Shown here one piece after another: positions 44,289-55,180 of a stretch of DNA of 64,000 nucleotides (position 1 is the first letter of the stretch; each line of letters starts with the position of its first letter). The notes under the pieces were generated by a model. That model did not search any database. It was not told the DNA's origin and saw nothing but the letters and a program-made list of their open reading frames with translations. Both the position numbers and the translations under genes were made by a program. This DNA comes from Oehlia diaphana (Eukaryota; Glomeromycota; Glomeromycetes; Glomerales; Glomeraceae). The stretch lies in contig QZLH01000632.1 in the NCBI GenBank assembly GCA_003833135.1, positions 1 through 64,000 on the forward strand, in the 5' to 3' direction.

Positions 44289-45645
44289 GGTTCGTTGTCG
44301 GACCGATTCCCGATTCCCGTCATCCGTTCCCGACGTAACCTTTTCCCGACAACGATTTCCCGACAGTTCCGAATTCAATTTGTGAAAATGTAACTTATAT
44401 GGTTTTAATAATAACACATTATAATTTAATAAAATCGAAAATTTTAAATTTTTTAAAATTAAGTTTTATTGATAATAAAATATTGTTTATGACAAATAAC
44501 TATACAAATGCTTTACAAATAGATATACAAAATAAACTGGGTAAAAAATAATCTTCTATTTAGAAAGTAATTGTTAAAAAATTCATGTGTAACCGTTACG
44601 TTTAACCTGTATAAATAATTTTGAATTGCGCAGCTGTCGGGTCATGTGTACGTTCCGATGGCCAATCTGGAAATTTTCATCGCTAATACATTTCCGGCTA
44701 ATGAATTTTAATTGAATTTTCTTTTTCTAGCTAACGAAAAAAAAGCTAACTAATCATGTTTCATTTTCGGCCATTCAGGATGATACCACAGCAGATCGAT
44801 TACCGTAGCTATTCAATTGTTGATTTTAAAATCTTTTTCAGTCTCTTTTTTAGTCTGGATCTTTTTAAATTAATATAAATAAAAAATAAATTAAGTAATT
44901 TCAATTATCTCAATTAACTAAAGATGGTCATCGGTCGTAATAGAAGAAATTTTATTTGCAGAAAAAAGAAAAAAGACTGATCGGTCTTAAAAAGACTGCA
45001 GTCCTTAAAAAGACTTTACTAGGAACAGTCTTCCAGGAACCATTCCAGACGGATTTATTATACTTTATTATCGTTAATGTTCTTTTTTTCCTTGGAGACA
45101 GTCTTTTCTAGAAATAAGGCGAAGTTTCAATATGCATGTAATAACTTGTATATAAAAACCGATACAAAGACCAGGACAGTCTCGGGACCGGTCCTACTGC
45201 GCCAAGAAAAAATGAAAGACCGCGGTCCGGTCCTACAAGTCCTGGGACCGACCGGTCCAGGACCGAGTAGGACCGGTAGGACCGATGACCATCTTTACAA
45301 TTAACTACGTGATAAAATGTAATAATTGTAAAATAATAAATTCATGTTTTGTTTAATAAAAAAATAATTAAGAAAATATTACACAACAAGTACTATTTAT
45401 TATATCAAAAAATTCTTATTTTTTTTTGCAGTTAAATAAATTATTTTTGTGAATCATTTTTCGTAATTTGATTTCGGGGAAAATATCATGTCGGGATTTT
45501 GTCTTTTGGGATATTTATCGTCGGATAATGTCATGTCGGGAAAAAGTGTTATTCAGGAAAATGTCCATTCAAGCCTGTCAGGAGATCGTTGTCGGGAAAG
45601 GTTACATCGAGAAAACGGATGTCGGGAAATCGTTCCGTAACCAAA
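44289..45645. mobile_element. CCCGACA-word element
   Basis: The left edge (44289-44372) has TTGGTTCGTTGTCGGACCG followed by repeated TTCCCGAC words. The right edge (45470-45645) has many GTCGGGAAA-type words ending GGAAATCGTTCCGTAACCAA. The inner arrays are inverted relative to each other. The design resembles the ACCGACA elements but with a different word. No transposase was found. The ends are approximate and no clear target duplication was found. Confidence 0.45.
44919..45297. mobile_element. hAT-type MITE (379 bp)
   Basis: The ends are TAAAGATGGTCATCGGTC and its exact inverse (18/18). CAATTAAC flanks both sides (44911-44918 and 45298-45305). An 8-base duplication is the hAT signature. 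The interior is rich in GGACCG/CGGTCC and AGTCTTT words in both orientations. It is nested in the CCCGACA-word element. Confidence 0.8.
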
Positions 45646-45758
45646 TTGGTTACGTAAGTATATAGTACATTTATAATAGTATATTACACGTGACTTTATA
45701 ATAATGATTTATATAACCCGGATTCATTAACTAGAACGCAAAATAATCAGGTTATTTA

Positions 45759-48218
45759 TTAAATTGAATATTGTAAATTATTATTTATAAATTTATATGG
45801 AGTAATATATAAATCATTGTATCTTCGAACGATAACATTATACAATTTAAATTCATCTTTCAAAGAAAACAATTCATTATCAACACCAGGACCAGATTCT
45901 GAAATAGTCAAATATTTAACCCTTTCCTTTTCCATAATAAATTCCTTTATATAAGATAAAATAATTTTACTTTCATTCCACACCATATATCTAATTAATA
46001 ATTTCTTAATAAAAGTATTTTGTGAATTTCTTAAAAATATTTCCAAATCATTTGTCATAAAAGAAAGAATTAAACATAAATATTCTAATTTAGAAGGAAG
46101 AACCTGACCTAAATTTTGTAATACTGTGAACTAAATTGATTATAAATAGAATAACTATAAGTTTTCACTTCAATAGAAATATAATTAATATTATGATGAT
46201 TATTTTCGATGAATTTATAAATATTAATATCATCAGATGTACCCGATTCAAAATATCTCGTCTCGGTCCATTATTATCGTCATTAAGTCCAAAATTTTTG
46301 TAATAGAAATTGTAATGATTAAACTTATAATATTTCACTCATAAATAAAGATTTTAATTTAAAAGGTTTAAAAACCTTAATAATTTGTTGAACAAAATCA
46401 GAATTTAAAGAATTACATTTAAGAATATGAATAGATTCTAAAACATTCAATTGATCAAATACTTCTCGTAAATTATTAATTATATTCTTAAAATTGATTG
46501 AATAAAATATAATTGTATTTAAAGTATTTGAACAATTGGAAGTTTTTAATGATAAAAATAAAGTGATATCAGATCCAAATGAGATTTTTTTTGAGATTAT
46601 GTTGTGAAATAATTATTCGTGATACAGTTCTCGAAAAAAGTAATCGGAATTACAAAAAGTGCAATAAATAAAAATCCAATGATTAAAATTGCTTCAAATT
46701 TTCCAAATTTATTGGTAAATGTGTAAATATTATGCATATAAAATTTCAGCCCTTTATCTCTTTTCCTCGTCTCTCAATCAATTTTTTAATTGAGAAAAAA
46801 AAAGTCGTTAAAAATTTAAGCTATAAAATTCTAAAAATTCTGGTACAGCATTCAAATAGTAGTTTATTAAGGATTGGATGATTATGAAATAAAGCTTACA
46901 TAATGTTGATTCTAATAAAAAAAATTTCACACTTTATCATTTGTTGGCTGTTGAAAAATTTGGAATCAAAGTTTACTTTCCGTATTGATCGGCAATCGGC
47001 CCTAACCCTTAATATTAGTTGAAGGGCAAAATTGGATTTAAAATATAATAATTATGAAGGATTATAATAAAATCTAATTAATATTAGATAAATAATATTT
47101 AATTTATTTGAAAAAATATCAATCCAAATAAGCTTAATGCTTTTAAAATTGAGTTTTATTAATGATTTTTGAGTCAACTTTAATCCAAATTTACTGAAAA
47201 ACTGATTAATTAAATGGCAAAAAAAAATTTTAATAAATTAATAAAAGATATTCTTTTATGTTTATAATATTTTATTACAAATATACATGCTGATTATTAA
47301 ATGTTTGAGAACAATATCAAATCTTTATAAAATTTACACACTGCTTAAATTTTTAACGATATTTTTTTTCAAATTAAAAAATCGATTGTGAGACAAAGAA
47401 ATAAGATATAAGGCTGGAATTTTATATTTATAACCTTTACACATTTAGCAACAAATTTTCGAAATTTGAAGTTATTATAATCACTGGTTTTTATTTTTTT
47501 GCATTTTTTGCAATTCCGATTACTTTTTTCGAGAACTGTATATGTTTTTCAATTAATGGAAATTTGATGATTTCATATGTAGGAAAATCAAGATCAATTG
47601 ATGAGATTGAATTGCAATTAGAATTTAAAAATTCCAAAAGCAAAAGTGGAATAGTATTTTCAATACCCTTTAATTTTAAATTTTTGATATTATAAGTAAG
47701 ATTTGGATTTTGTAAAATCAAGTCCATAGTATTATCAAAATATTTAAGACTATAATATATTTCAATTTTAAAAGAATGTAAATTTCCTTCATCATTTTCA
47801 ACAAATACTTCGAATAATGACCTATAAATTAAAGTTATTAAATTTTTTCTCTTATCATGATGATCATATTTCTTTAAATGATCAACCCACTTTTTAATAG
47901 AATAATAAATATAATATGTATTTAAATATTTAATAAAACTAGGATAATTAAATAATGTATTTGTAGATAATATTTTATTATTAATTCCATATTCATTAAA
48001 TTTTGCCTTACTATCTTCATTTAAAAAGTGTAAATAAATTTTAATACAACGATAATTTTGGTAAATGGATCTTCCCATAATAATGGAATAGCTAAACGAC
48101 ACAATGATCTATTAACTAAAATACATGAATACAATGTTGAAAAATCTTTTTTAAAATATTTTATAATTTCATTTGTTAATTCAGGTAAATATCCTGAAAA
48201 TACTTTTGAACATGCCAT
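45759..48218 (-). pseudogene. F-box/LRR-like gene split by a transposon and frameshifts
   Basis: The N-terminus MACSKVFSGYLPELTNEIIK with the F-box (CRLAIPLLWEDPF) is at 48218-48080. A deletion of about ten bases after DPF shifts the frame. The body then continues (CIKIYLHFLNEDSK, TLFNYPSFIKYLN) to 47541, where a 914-bp element is inserted. Across the element the family text resumes as SRIIISQHNLKK at about 46622-46585. Frameshifted blocks such as LNTIIFYS and FKLKSLFM follow, then a last open part at 46058-45759 (MTNDLEIFLRNSQNTFIKKL). At least three independent lesions make it non-functional. In this copy the body segment SSIDLDFPTYEIIKFPLIEK differs from the neighbours, so it is a more distant paralogue. 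Confidence 0.8.
46625..47538. mobile_element. TA-flanked element with about 220-bp TIRs inserted in an F-box gene
   Basis: The ends are CAGTTCTCGAAAAAAGTAAT and its inverse, continuing as imperfect inverted repeats for about 220 bases (46625-46850 and 47310-47538; shared words ATCGGAATT, AAATGTGTAAA, TTAAAAATTTAAGC). TA lies at 46623-46624 and 47539-47540. Removing the element and one TA restores the F-box family text on both sides. It has no coding capacity. A Tc1/mariner-type non-autonomous element is inferred. Confidence 0.8.
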
Positions 48219-48989
48219 GTTGGTAAAAAGGAAAAAGGTTGTTTACATTCATTTCAAAATGAAAATAAATATATCGTACAATTTATATTTTTACTCCATA
48301 AAAAGACAACAATAGAACCAACATGCAAATCTTTCCTTTTTTTAAGAAATAATTCCGTAAATTTCCGTCAATTTCATTACATTTAGCGCAGTTCATAAAG
48401 TATATAGTGTATTTATCATCTAATCTATAACTTTCAAATTTTAATGTGGTGGCGATGAAGTCGCCGCATATCAACCTAATCTAGTTAACACTCAATTAAT
48501 TATTAATTAGATTTCGCAGATTATATATAATGAATTCTTTATTATTGAATTTAGTATTTACAATAATTTTTTTGATAGTATCTATCGTCAAATAAAAACA
48601 TATGTTTATATCATGAACTTTTTTTATATCCCGAAGTGAAATCAGTATCATTTAATGACCACAAAGAAACTTTATACAAGAATCGAAAAGTAGCACCAAA
48701 AGAAACTGATGAATCAAGTCAGGCTCGCACCAAAGAAAAAACTAAATAATTATCTAAATAAATGATTAGTTCAAAAAAGAAGTTCGTATTTTCTTTCATC
48801 TACGTAGGTATAGAATGGTATATTATATAAAAGTCCGGTATTGATGTTTCAAAATAAAACAATAAAACATGAATTAATTATGACTGGCGTGGGTGGAGGC
48901 GTAATAATCTCAGTACATGACAAAAAGTTTGGATATGGTGGCTATAAACTTATTACCCAAAGAAAGCATGCGACAGAGGAAACATCCGG
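48219..48989. other. Intergenic, no gene seen
   Basis: The first 80 bases correspond to the F-box 5' flank, with a degenerate form of the shared block (ATATCGTACAATTT near 48268). The rest is A/T-rich without supported features. Confidence 0.45.
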
Positions 48990-49475
48990 TCATGATAAAA
49001 GTGCTTGATCTTGTGAAAAAATTTTGTAAGAGACATCTGGCGGAACATTAGGCGTAATATTTTCTGTAAGAGAATAGGAGTAATAACCATGTTCGGGTCT
49101 GTTAAATGAACCAAGCCGTGCGAGCGTGTAATTGCTACAATTGTGTATATCAGAGCTCCAAAGATCTATATTGTGAAAATCACGATAATAGTGATGAGGT
49201 CACCTTTGGTGCCAGGCGGCAATGATGGCAAGGGTAATTTCTTCCTGTTTTTCTTCTTTTGACGACGCGTCCAATTCTTTAAGTATTACGATCAGCTTTT
49301 CATGATCCCATCCATCATGGTGGTTTGTGATGTAATCTATTATATATTTAGCATAAACGACGATTTTGTATTGGAAATTTTTCGGAGTGGACCAAATTAC
49401 CATAAATATGACGATGATCTGCTTTTCGATACTTTTTGATCGGGATGGTATAATTGACTCAAGTGCCACATCCAT
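48990..49475 (-). pseudogene. Unknown 161-codon reading frame interrupted by one TGA
   Basis: From the ATG at 49475 the frame reads MDVALESIIPSRSKSIEK and so on to EEITLAIIAAWHQR, then TGA (49200-49202). The same frame continues PHHYYRDFHNIDLWSSDIHN, LARLGSFNRPEHGYYSYSL, NVPPDVSYKIFSQDQALLS and a TGA at 48990-48992. Both halves have balanced, protein-like composition with Trp, His and Pro, unlike the A/T noise around them. No family is recognised. A CGA-to-TGA change (Arg to stop) would explain the break. Functional readthrough is possible but unsupported. The second half alone has no good ATG. Confidence 0.5.
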
Positions 49476-50163
49476 GTTTGTGATAATTTTTTTTTGTTTC
49501 TAGGTCTTGAGTTATTCCATAAAGTTTAATGCCGCCAGCGTCAATACAAATTAATTTTTAACGTGATGTAATCTACATTCAACAAATAAGATGGATTAAT
49601 AAAAAAAAAATTTTCAAATTATGTTAAATAATAAATAAATTAATAACACCTCGTTATAAATCCTACATTTTACGTAAGGTTTATATAGCGTGAATAGGGA
49701 ATGCCTGTTTCGGTCATAGTACACGTAAGGCTTGTGTATTTTAGACAAGAGGAGGAGAGGCACCGTGGTGTATAGGCCGCAAGGTACGCTAGTTGTTTCA
49801 AACTAAGGAATAAGGACAGAATAAAAATGTAAAACAACCTATATCTCAATAGTAAATTAGAAAGGGTATGAAATGTTTTTATTGTTAAATAAACGCCCAG
49901 CAATCACGAAAAATTTGTTCCAAAGTTTATGGGAAAATTTGCCAAACAATAAAGCAAAACTTTCGCATACATAATAAGTAAATTCTATTTCCATAACGTA
50001 TTTCCATGCAAATGGAATATTTACATGAATATTTTGGTACTTGTCTGCTGCTATTTTTTTAAAAAAAAATAGCACCCAGGTCGCACGACGAGGACGTCAG
50101 TACCATTTGCGACCCAAAAAATATAGTAGTGTACTGCAACTAAATTATAAGTACAACTACTTA
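49476..50163. other. Intergenic, no gene seen
   Basis: Mixed composition. A stretch at 49755-49800 faintly recalls a pol III A box but lacks a proper B box. No gene is supported. Confidence 0.4.
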
Positions 50164-50268
50164 AAGTGTAGTATATGTTCTTTTCAGTGTTTCATATGTG
50201 TGAGAGAGACAGTACAAGTGTAGTATATGTTCTTTTCAGTGTTCCATAGGACCGAGAGAGACTGTTAT
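50164..50268. repeat. 52-bp tandem duplication
   Basis: AAGTGTAGTATATGTTCTTT with TCAGTGTT starts at 50164 and again at 50216. The second half of each unit (GAGAGAGAC) is also shared. 50269-51415 has no supported gene. Confidence 0.8.
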
Positions 50269-51414
50269 CCACAATAGTGTCTTTTTCGCATATCTTAAAG
50301 AGAAAGAAATCCTGAAAATAAAAAAAAGTTTTGCCAAGGTCTTTGACCGGTAAGGAAGATACATAACCAGCTCCTTCTCTGGAGTAAGTAGACCTTACAA
50401 CGGGTGCAACTCAAAGGTAACCTGGACCCTATTGGGCGCGACCGTTTCAAACCCTTACAGTCAAAAGGGAACTCTTAGTAGAAATAATGACCTCTAAAAG
50501 AGTAGAAAAAAATGAAAAAAGTAGAGATAAGGACCTCTAAAAGAGTTAGGAAAAAGGGTACTCTATTTATATATTATTTTTTTCGTAAAACGTGTATAAT
50601 GGTTATATTGTTCGTGTCGGTTATTTATAATGACTCATGACAATAATTTTCTTATTAATCTATTAAATGATGATTACGTGTGATGATCTTAGTACAAGCT
50701 CAGCTGAAATGATGAAGCCTTATCTATCTTTTTTGATGAAATGATGAACAGATATATTATAAACATGCAATAACTCTTTAACAGTACTATTGTATATACA
50801 GTAACGGTAATAGAAAAAGAGTCATTTTTAATTCATCTATAACATATTTTTTGATATCTGTAAATATTTGTATACAGTATATCTAATATTTTTAATATTA
50901 TAGCCGATTTTTTTTTTTTCTTTATAAAAATAGCTTTTGGTTGATTAATAGATATTTCATTTGTGGCCTTTACTGCTATGATTATATCTGAAAATTTGAG
51001 ATGCTTTGGAAATACCCTAAAGTCCCTTCATCAGCTATATCCATTTTGAAACTTCATTTCATCAGTTTAATTTACGGTACTTAGAATCAAAATCGTGTTA
51101 AAAAAAAACAATTTATAATTACATAACTTATAATTTATTAATTTATCAATCACAAATATTTGCATTGTATAATTCTTTTAATGATTTTAACTAATTATAT
51201 TACAATAGACATTTTGCGATATTTTGGGTTTAAAGTAATTTCACAAATCACCAGAATTGCTCACGAAGGGCAATCCAGATGTTCTGTTCTTGCACTTTAA
51301 TACGAGTTTAGTCGGGATGGTCAGATATCTTGAGAAAGTAATGCTTTGCTTTTTATAATTGTCTACTTATGTAAGTGAATATCATGTATTCAAAATAATG
51401 CAACCTTTTGTTCA

Positions 51415-51415
<1 letters not shown>

Positions 51416-51488
<73 letters not shown>
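51416..51488. repeat. Poly-A run of 73
   Basis: An uninterrupted A run, longer than any other in the window. It could be a retroposon tail or an expanded homopolymer. No retroposon body was recognised upstream. The length is unreliable in any assembly. Confidence 0.9.
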
Positions 51489-51489
<1 letters not shown>

Positions 51490-52127
51490 AAAATAATAAA
51501 ATAAATTAAAAAATCATTATTAATGTTTTCTTCTGATTTTCTTTTAGTTTTCTATTCATTATAAAAGCCAAATAAAAGGATCGTGTATCTTTTGCGTAAT
51601 CAGTAATATAATGTGAATGAAAATTAACGTGTATGATTCATATTATGTCAATCATTTCATGGGCAGACGGATTTACAGGCTGAAGGAAATGCAGAGTTTA
51701 TGAAAAAATTGTAGATATCATGTAAATAATAATTATCATACTTATATAATTAGATAAGAATTTTGCGAGTTTGTATATATTTGTTATAATACCACCAAAT
51801 ATCAATCATGAAATCAAGATTTACAAGACAAATATAAAAGTCAGAGTAAAAATTACCTTACAAAACATTGGTTATGACCTAGGTAACGAAACCGTAAATC
51901 AAGCTTACAATACGGGTGTGTACATATTTTGTAAATAGGTGCAACATTATGGCAGGTCAACACTAGTTTTTCATGATAAAAATGATTTAAGTAACTGTTC
52001 ACATTAATTATTTTGGATTTCTAAATTGGATAAAATTATTTGATATTAATAATAAGTTGAAATATTTATTAGAAATAAAAGAAATTTTATATAAAAGAAT
52101 ATTCCTATCTAATATACTAATAGATAT

Positions 52128-53696
52128 TCAATTAATTTTCTTTATAAAATCACTTAATCTAATCACTAAGCTAAGATAACTTTGCACTTTTATATTATAC
52201 AAACTAAATTCCTTCACTTCATCATGTAATGAAAACAATTCCTTCTCATTATATCTAGAATTATATTCTGATACCATTTCAAGGGAAGAATTTACAATAG
52301 CTAAATACTTAACCCTTTTCTTTTTCATAATATACTCTTTTATAGGAGGTAAAATATCTTGACTTTCACTATTTCGGATCAATAATTTCTTAATAAAAGT
52401 ATCTTGAGAATTTTTTAGAAATATTTCAAAATCACTTGCTTTGATTTTATAAAGATTCAAATGTAAATATTCTAAATTAGAAGGAAGAATTTGACCTAAA
52501 TTTTGTAATATAATTGAACTACACCTATTATTATTAACATATGATGTTACTCTAATAGAAAGATAATTAAGCTTATGTTTAATATTTTCAATTAAATTGA
52601 ATATTTGATAAAAAATTTGATTATTATTTTCATGTAAATCAAGTGATTTAATATTTTTACAATATTTTATAATTGATTCAAATATTTGTTGTTTAAATAT
52701 TAATTCCCTATTATATTCAAATTCAAAATTAAATTTTTCTAAATAATCACCAGACTTTTGTAATAATGATTGAAATGATTCATCAATTTGTGAAGTCCAA
52801 TCCATTAATAAAGATTTTAATTTAAATGGTCTAGATAAATTAATAATTTGTTGAATAATACTAATATTTATAGGAAAACAATAAATAATATGGACAGATT
52901 CTAAAACATTTAATTGTTCAAATATCTTATTTAGATTGAATATACTATTAAAATTAATTTTATATAATATTAAAGTATTTAAAGTATTTGAACAATTATA
53001 ATCATTTGATAATAATAATGATTGATATAAAGGAATATTATCATAACTTAATAAAATTTTTTTAAGATTTTGATGTAAATTAATTATTTGTGATAAATGA
53101 TTTTTAACTAACATATTTTCATTATTTTCAGAAATATGAGAAATATAAATAAAAAGTTTTAAATCCTTAATATTATGAATAAAATTTGTATTTTGTAAAA
53201 TTAATTCAAAAATATTATTAAGATATTCATTTGAATAAGTAAAGATCTCAATTTCAAGAGTATATAAATTTATTTCATTTTCAATAAATATTTTAAATAG
53301 TAACTTATGAACTAATTTTATGAAAACAGTATTATATTTACTAGGGTTTGAATTTTTAAAAATTGCAACCCATTTATCAACAGAAGAAAAAAATTCTCGT
53401 ATATTCAAATATTTTATAAAATTTGGGTAATTGAAAAGTGTATTCAAAGGTATTAATTCAACAATTTCATATCCTTTTAAATCATCAATTAAATTATTTA
53501 AGTAAATTCCAATAAAGGTATAATTACCAGTAGAAATTGAAAATGGATTTTCCCATAATAATGGAATTGTTAAACGACACCATAATCTGTTAATTAAAAT
53601 GCATGAATGTAAAGTTGAGAAATCATTCTGAAAATTTTTTATAACTTCATATGTTAATTCGGGTGAATCTCCTGAAAATATTTTTGAACAAGACAT
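52128..53696 (-). CDS. F-box/LRR-like protein, intact (522 aa), altered F-box
   Basis: An open single-exon frame starting MSCSKIFSGDSPELTYEVIK. Family blocks are LINRLWCRLTIPLLWENPF, FENEINLYTLEIEI, LNTLILYKINF, FKLKSLLM, SGDYLEKFNFEF, LGQILPSNLEYLHLNL and YIMKKKRVKYL. In the otherwise invariant GDLPEL at the start of the F-box the Leu is Ser, and the following IKYF is IKNF. Both lie in the segment that normally packs against Skp1. Whether binding is weakened is inference. It is the longest copy, owing to extra residues near the C-terminus (VSEYNSRYNEKELFSLHDE). It is isolated about 4 kb from its nearest family member and on the same strand. Confidence 0.9.
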   Translation of the reverse strand: MSCSKIFSGDSPELTYEVIKNFQNDFSTLHSCILINRLWCRLTIPLLWENPFSISTGNYTFIGIYLNNLIDDLKGYEIVELIPLNTLFNYPNFIKYLNIREFFSSVDKWVAIFKNSNPSKYNTVFIKLVHKLLFKIFIENEINLYTLEIEIFTYSNEYLNNIFELILQNTNFIHNIKDLKLFIYISHISENNENMLVKNHLSQIINLHQNLKKILLSYDNIPLYQSLLLSNDYNCSNTLNTLILYKINFNSIFNLNKIFEQLNVLESVHIIYCFPINISIIQQIINLSRPFKLKSLLMDWTSQIDESFQSLLQKSGDYLEKFNFEFEYNRELIFKQQIFESIIKYCKNIKSLDLHENNNQIFYQIFNLIENIKHKLNYLSIRVTSYVNNNRCSSIILQNLGQILPSNLEYLHLNLYKIKASDFEIFLKNSQDTFIKKLLIRNSESQDILPPIKEYIMKKKRVKYLAIVNSSLEMVSEYNSRYNEKELFSLHDEVKEFSLYNIKVQSYLSLVIRLSDFIKKIN

Positions 53697-53771
53697 TTTT
53701 TTAAACGAAGAGAAAAAAAAGGGGGCACAAGTATTCGTGTATCGTATTTAGTTATTGTTGATAGTGATTTT

Positions 53772-53796
53772 CGATATTGTCATACAATTTGCGCCA
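53772..53796 (-). promoter_or_regulatory. Conserved upstream block of F-box genes, diverged
   Basis: Plus-strand CGATATTGTCATACAATTTG, 76-100 bases before the ATG at 53696. GTCGCACA has become GTCATACA. Confidence 0.4.
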
Positions 53797-53851
53797 ATCA
53801 TGCGTAATGACGTGATGTTACCACCCGAATTTATGTAGATCGGAAGGAATT

Positions 53852-53995
53852 ATCCCACGGTTTCTAGTTAAGATTTGTGAAATTTTTTCTTGATATTCTC
53901 ATGGGTTGTATTTATTTAATAAGATGAGTAAAAAGTCTATCAATATTGGAATAAAAAGTCTATTATTGTTAGTCAAAATAAGTATATTAAAGGAC
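53852..53995. repeat. Dispersed repeat, copy 2
   Basis: Matches 26358-26472 in blocks (ATCCCACGGTT, GATATTCTCA, TTAGTCAAAATAA, TATATTAAAGG). In this copy AAAAAGTCTAT is tandemly doubled. Confidence 0.5.
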
Positions 53996-54749
53996 AGATA
54001 CCGTGAGACAAATCAAGTTATTTCACGGAGTCACTGGAATATCATGATTTTTACGGCTGCGCAGTGAAAATCATTGATCTCCACAGTTCCCCATGAAATA
54101 ACAATTATAGTGCTGATCAACATTAATGTTAATGTTCATCATTTTTCAAGCATGTGATCTTTATTGATCTTATTCATAATATGGATATTACTTATTAGGG
54201 CCACACTATTTATAATAAATTGTATTCATAAAATCCCTACATAATGACGGCGGATTTATGAAATACCTCAAAATTTGTCCGTCATGTCAAATTAAATCAA
54301 TATTTTAGTCACCAAATTTTTATCTATGTCACCAATTTTGGGTGATAATAATTTAAGTGGAAAGCTTTTTATCTTGATGTTTCTGTTTCATTTAATACTT
54401 AAGAATTACCAATTAGACTTTCTGAAAGAATTAGATAAAAAGAAAAGGAGACTATGCTGTCTCGTAAATATTACAGTACAATACTTTGTTATTAAATTTC
54501 TAATTTCGCCAAATAATTTAAATTTCTACTTATTTATTTGTAGAAAGTAAAGATTATCACTAATATCATATTTTTCCTTTAGTTTACCAACAGAACCTGG
54601 CGATGTTTCTGACATTGTAAGACTAGCTATTAGTTAAAAAAGGATGTACGGGTCAAATAATCGACATCCATTAATTTATTTATTTTGCGGGAATGATTTA
54701 CAAATGATTTAATAAATTATGGAAGCTAGGCCAAAAAAAAATATTTTCG

Positions 54750-54942
54750 GTATTGAAAAAGACTTAAAATAAAAAAACAAAAAAAAAAAATTATTTTCAA
54801 AAAAAAGAAAAAAAATGATAAAATAATTTTTCAGTATTGAATAAAAAAAAAATAATTAAAAAATTTATTTTCGGTTTGAAAAAAGATAAAAAAATCGGGT
54901 TTAAAAAAAATAAAAAAAAATGAAAAAAAAAATCGGTTTTTG

Positions 54943-55013
<71 letters not shown>

Positions 55014-55055
55014 TAAAAATTAAATAAAAAAAAAAAAATAAAAAAATTAATTTTT

Positions 55056-55133
<78 letters not shown>

Positions 55134-55180
55134 TTTTTAAAAAAAAAAAAAAAAAAAAACCGAAAAAAAAAAATTTTAAA
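54750..55180. repeat. A-rich low-complexity tract
   Basis: Long A runs are broken by TTTT, GGGG, CGGTTTT and similar. No code or structure can be read in it. 53996-54749 and 55181-56701 also hold no supported gene; 55760-55820 has a small CGGATCGGGTACCCGATCC palindrome. Confidence 0.8.

Noticed and set aside
49755..49800. Possible tRNA-derived SINE (A-box-like TGGTGTATAGG)
   Set aside because: The B box has an extra base and no cloverleaf or tail could be drawn.
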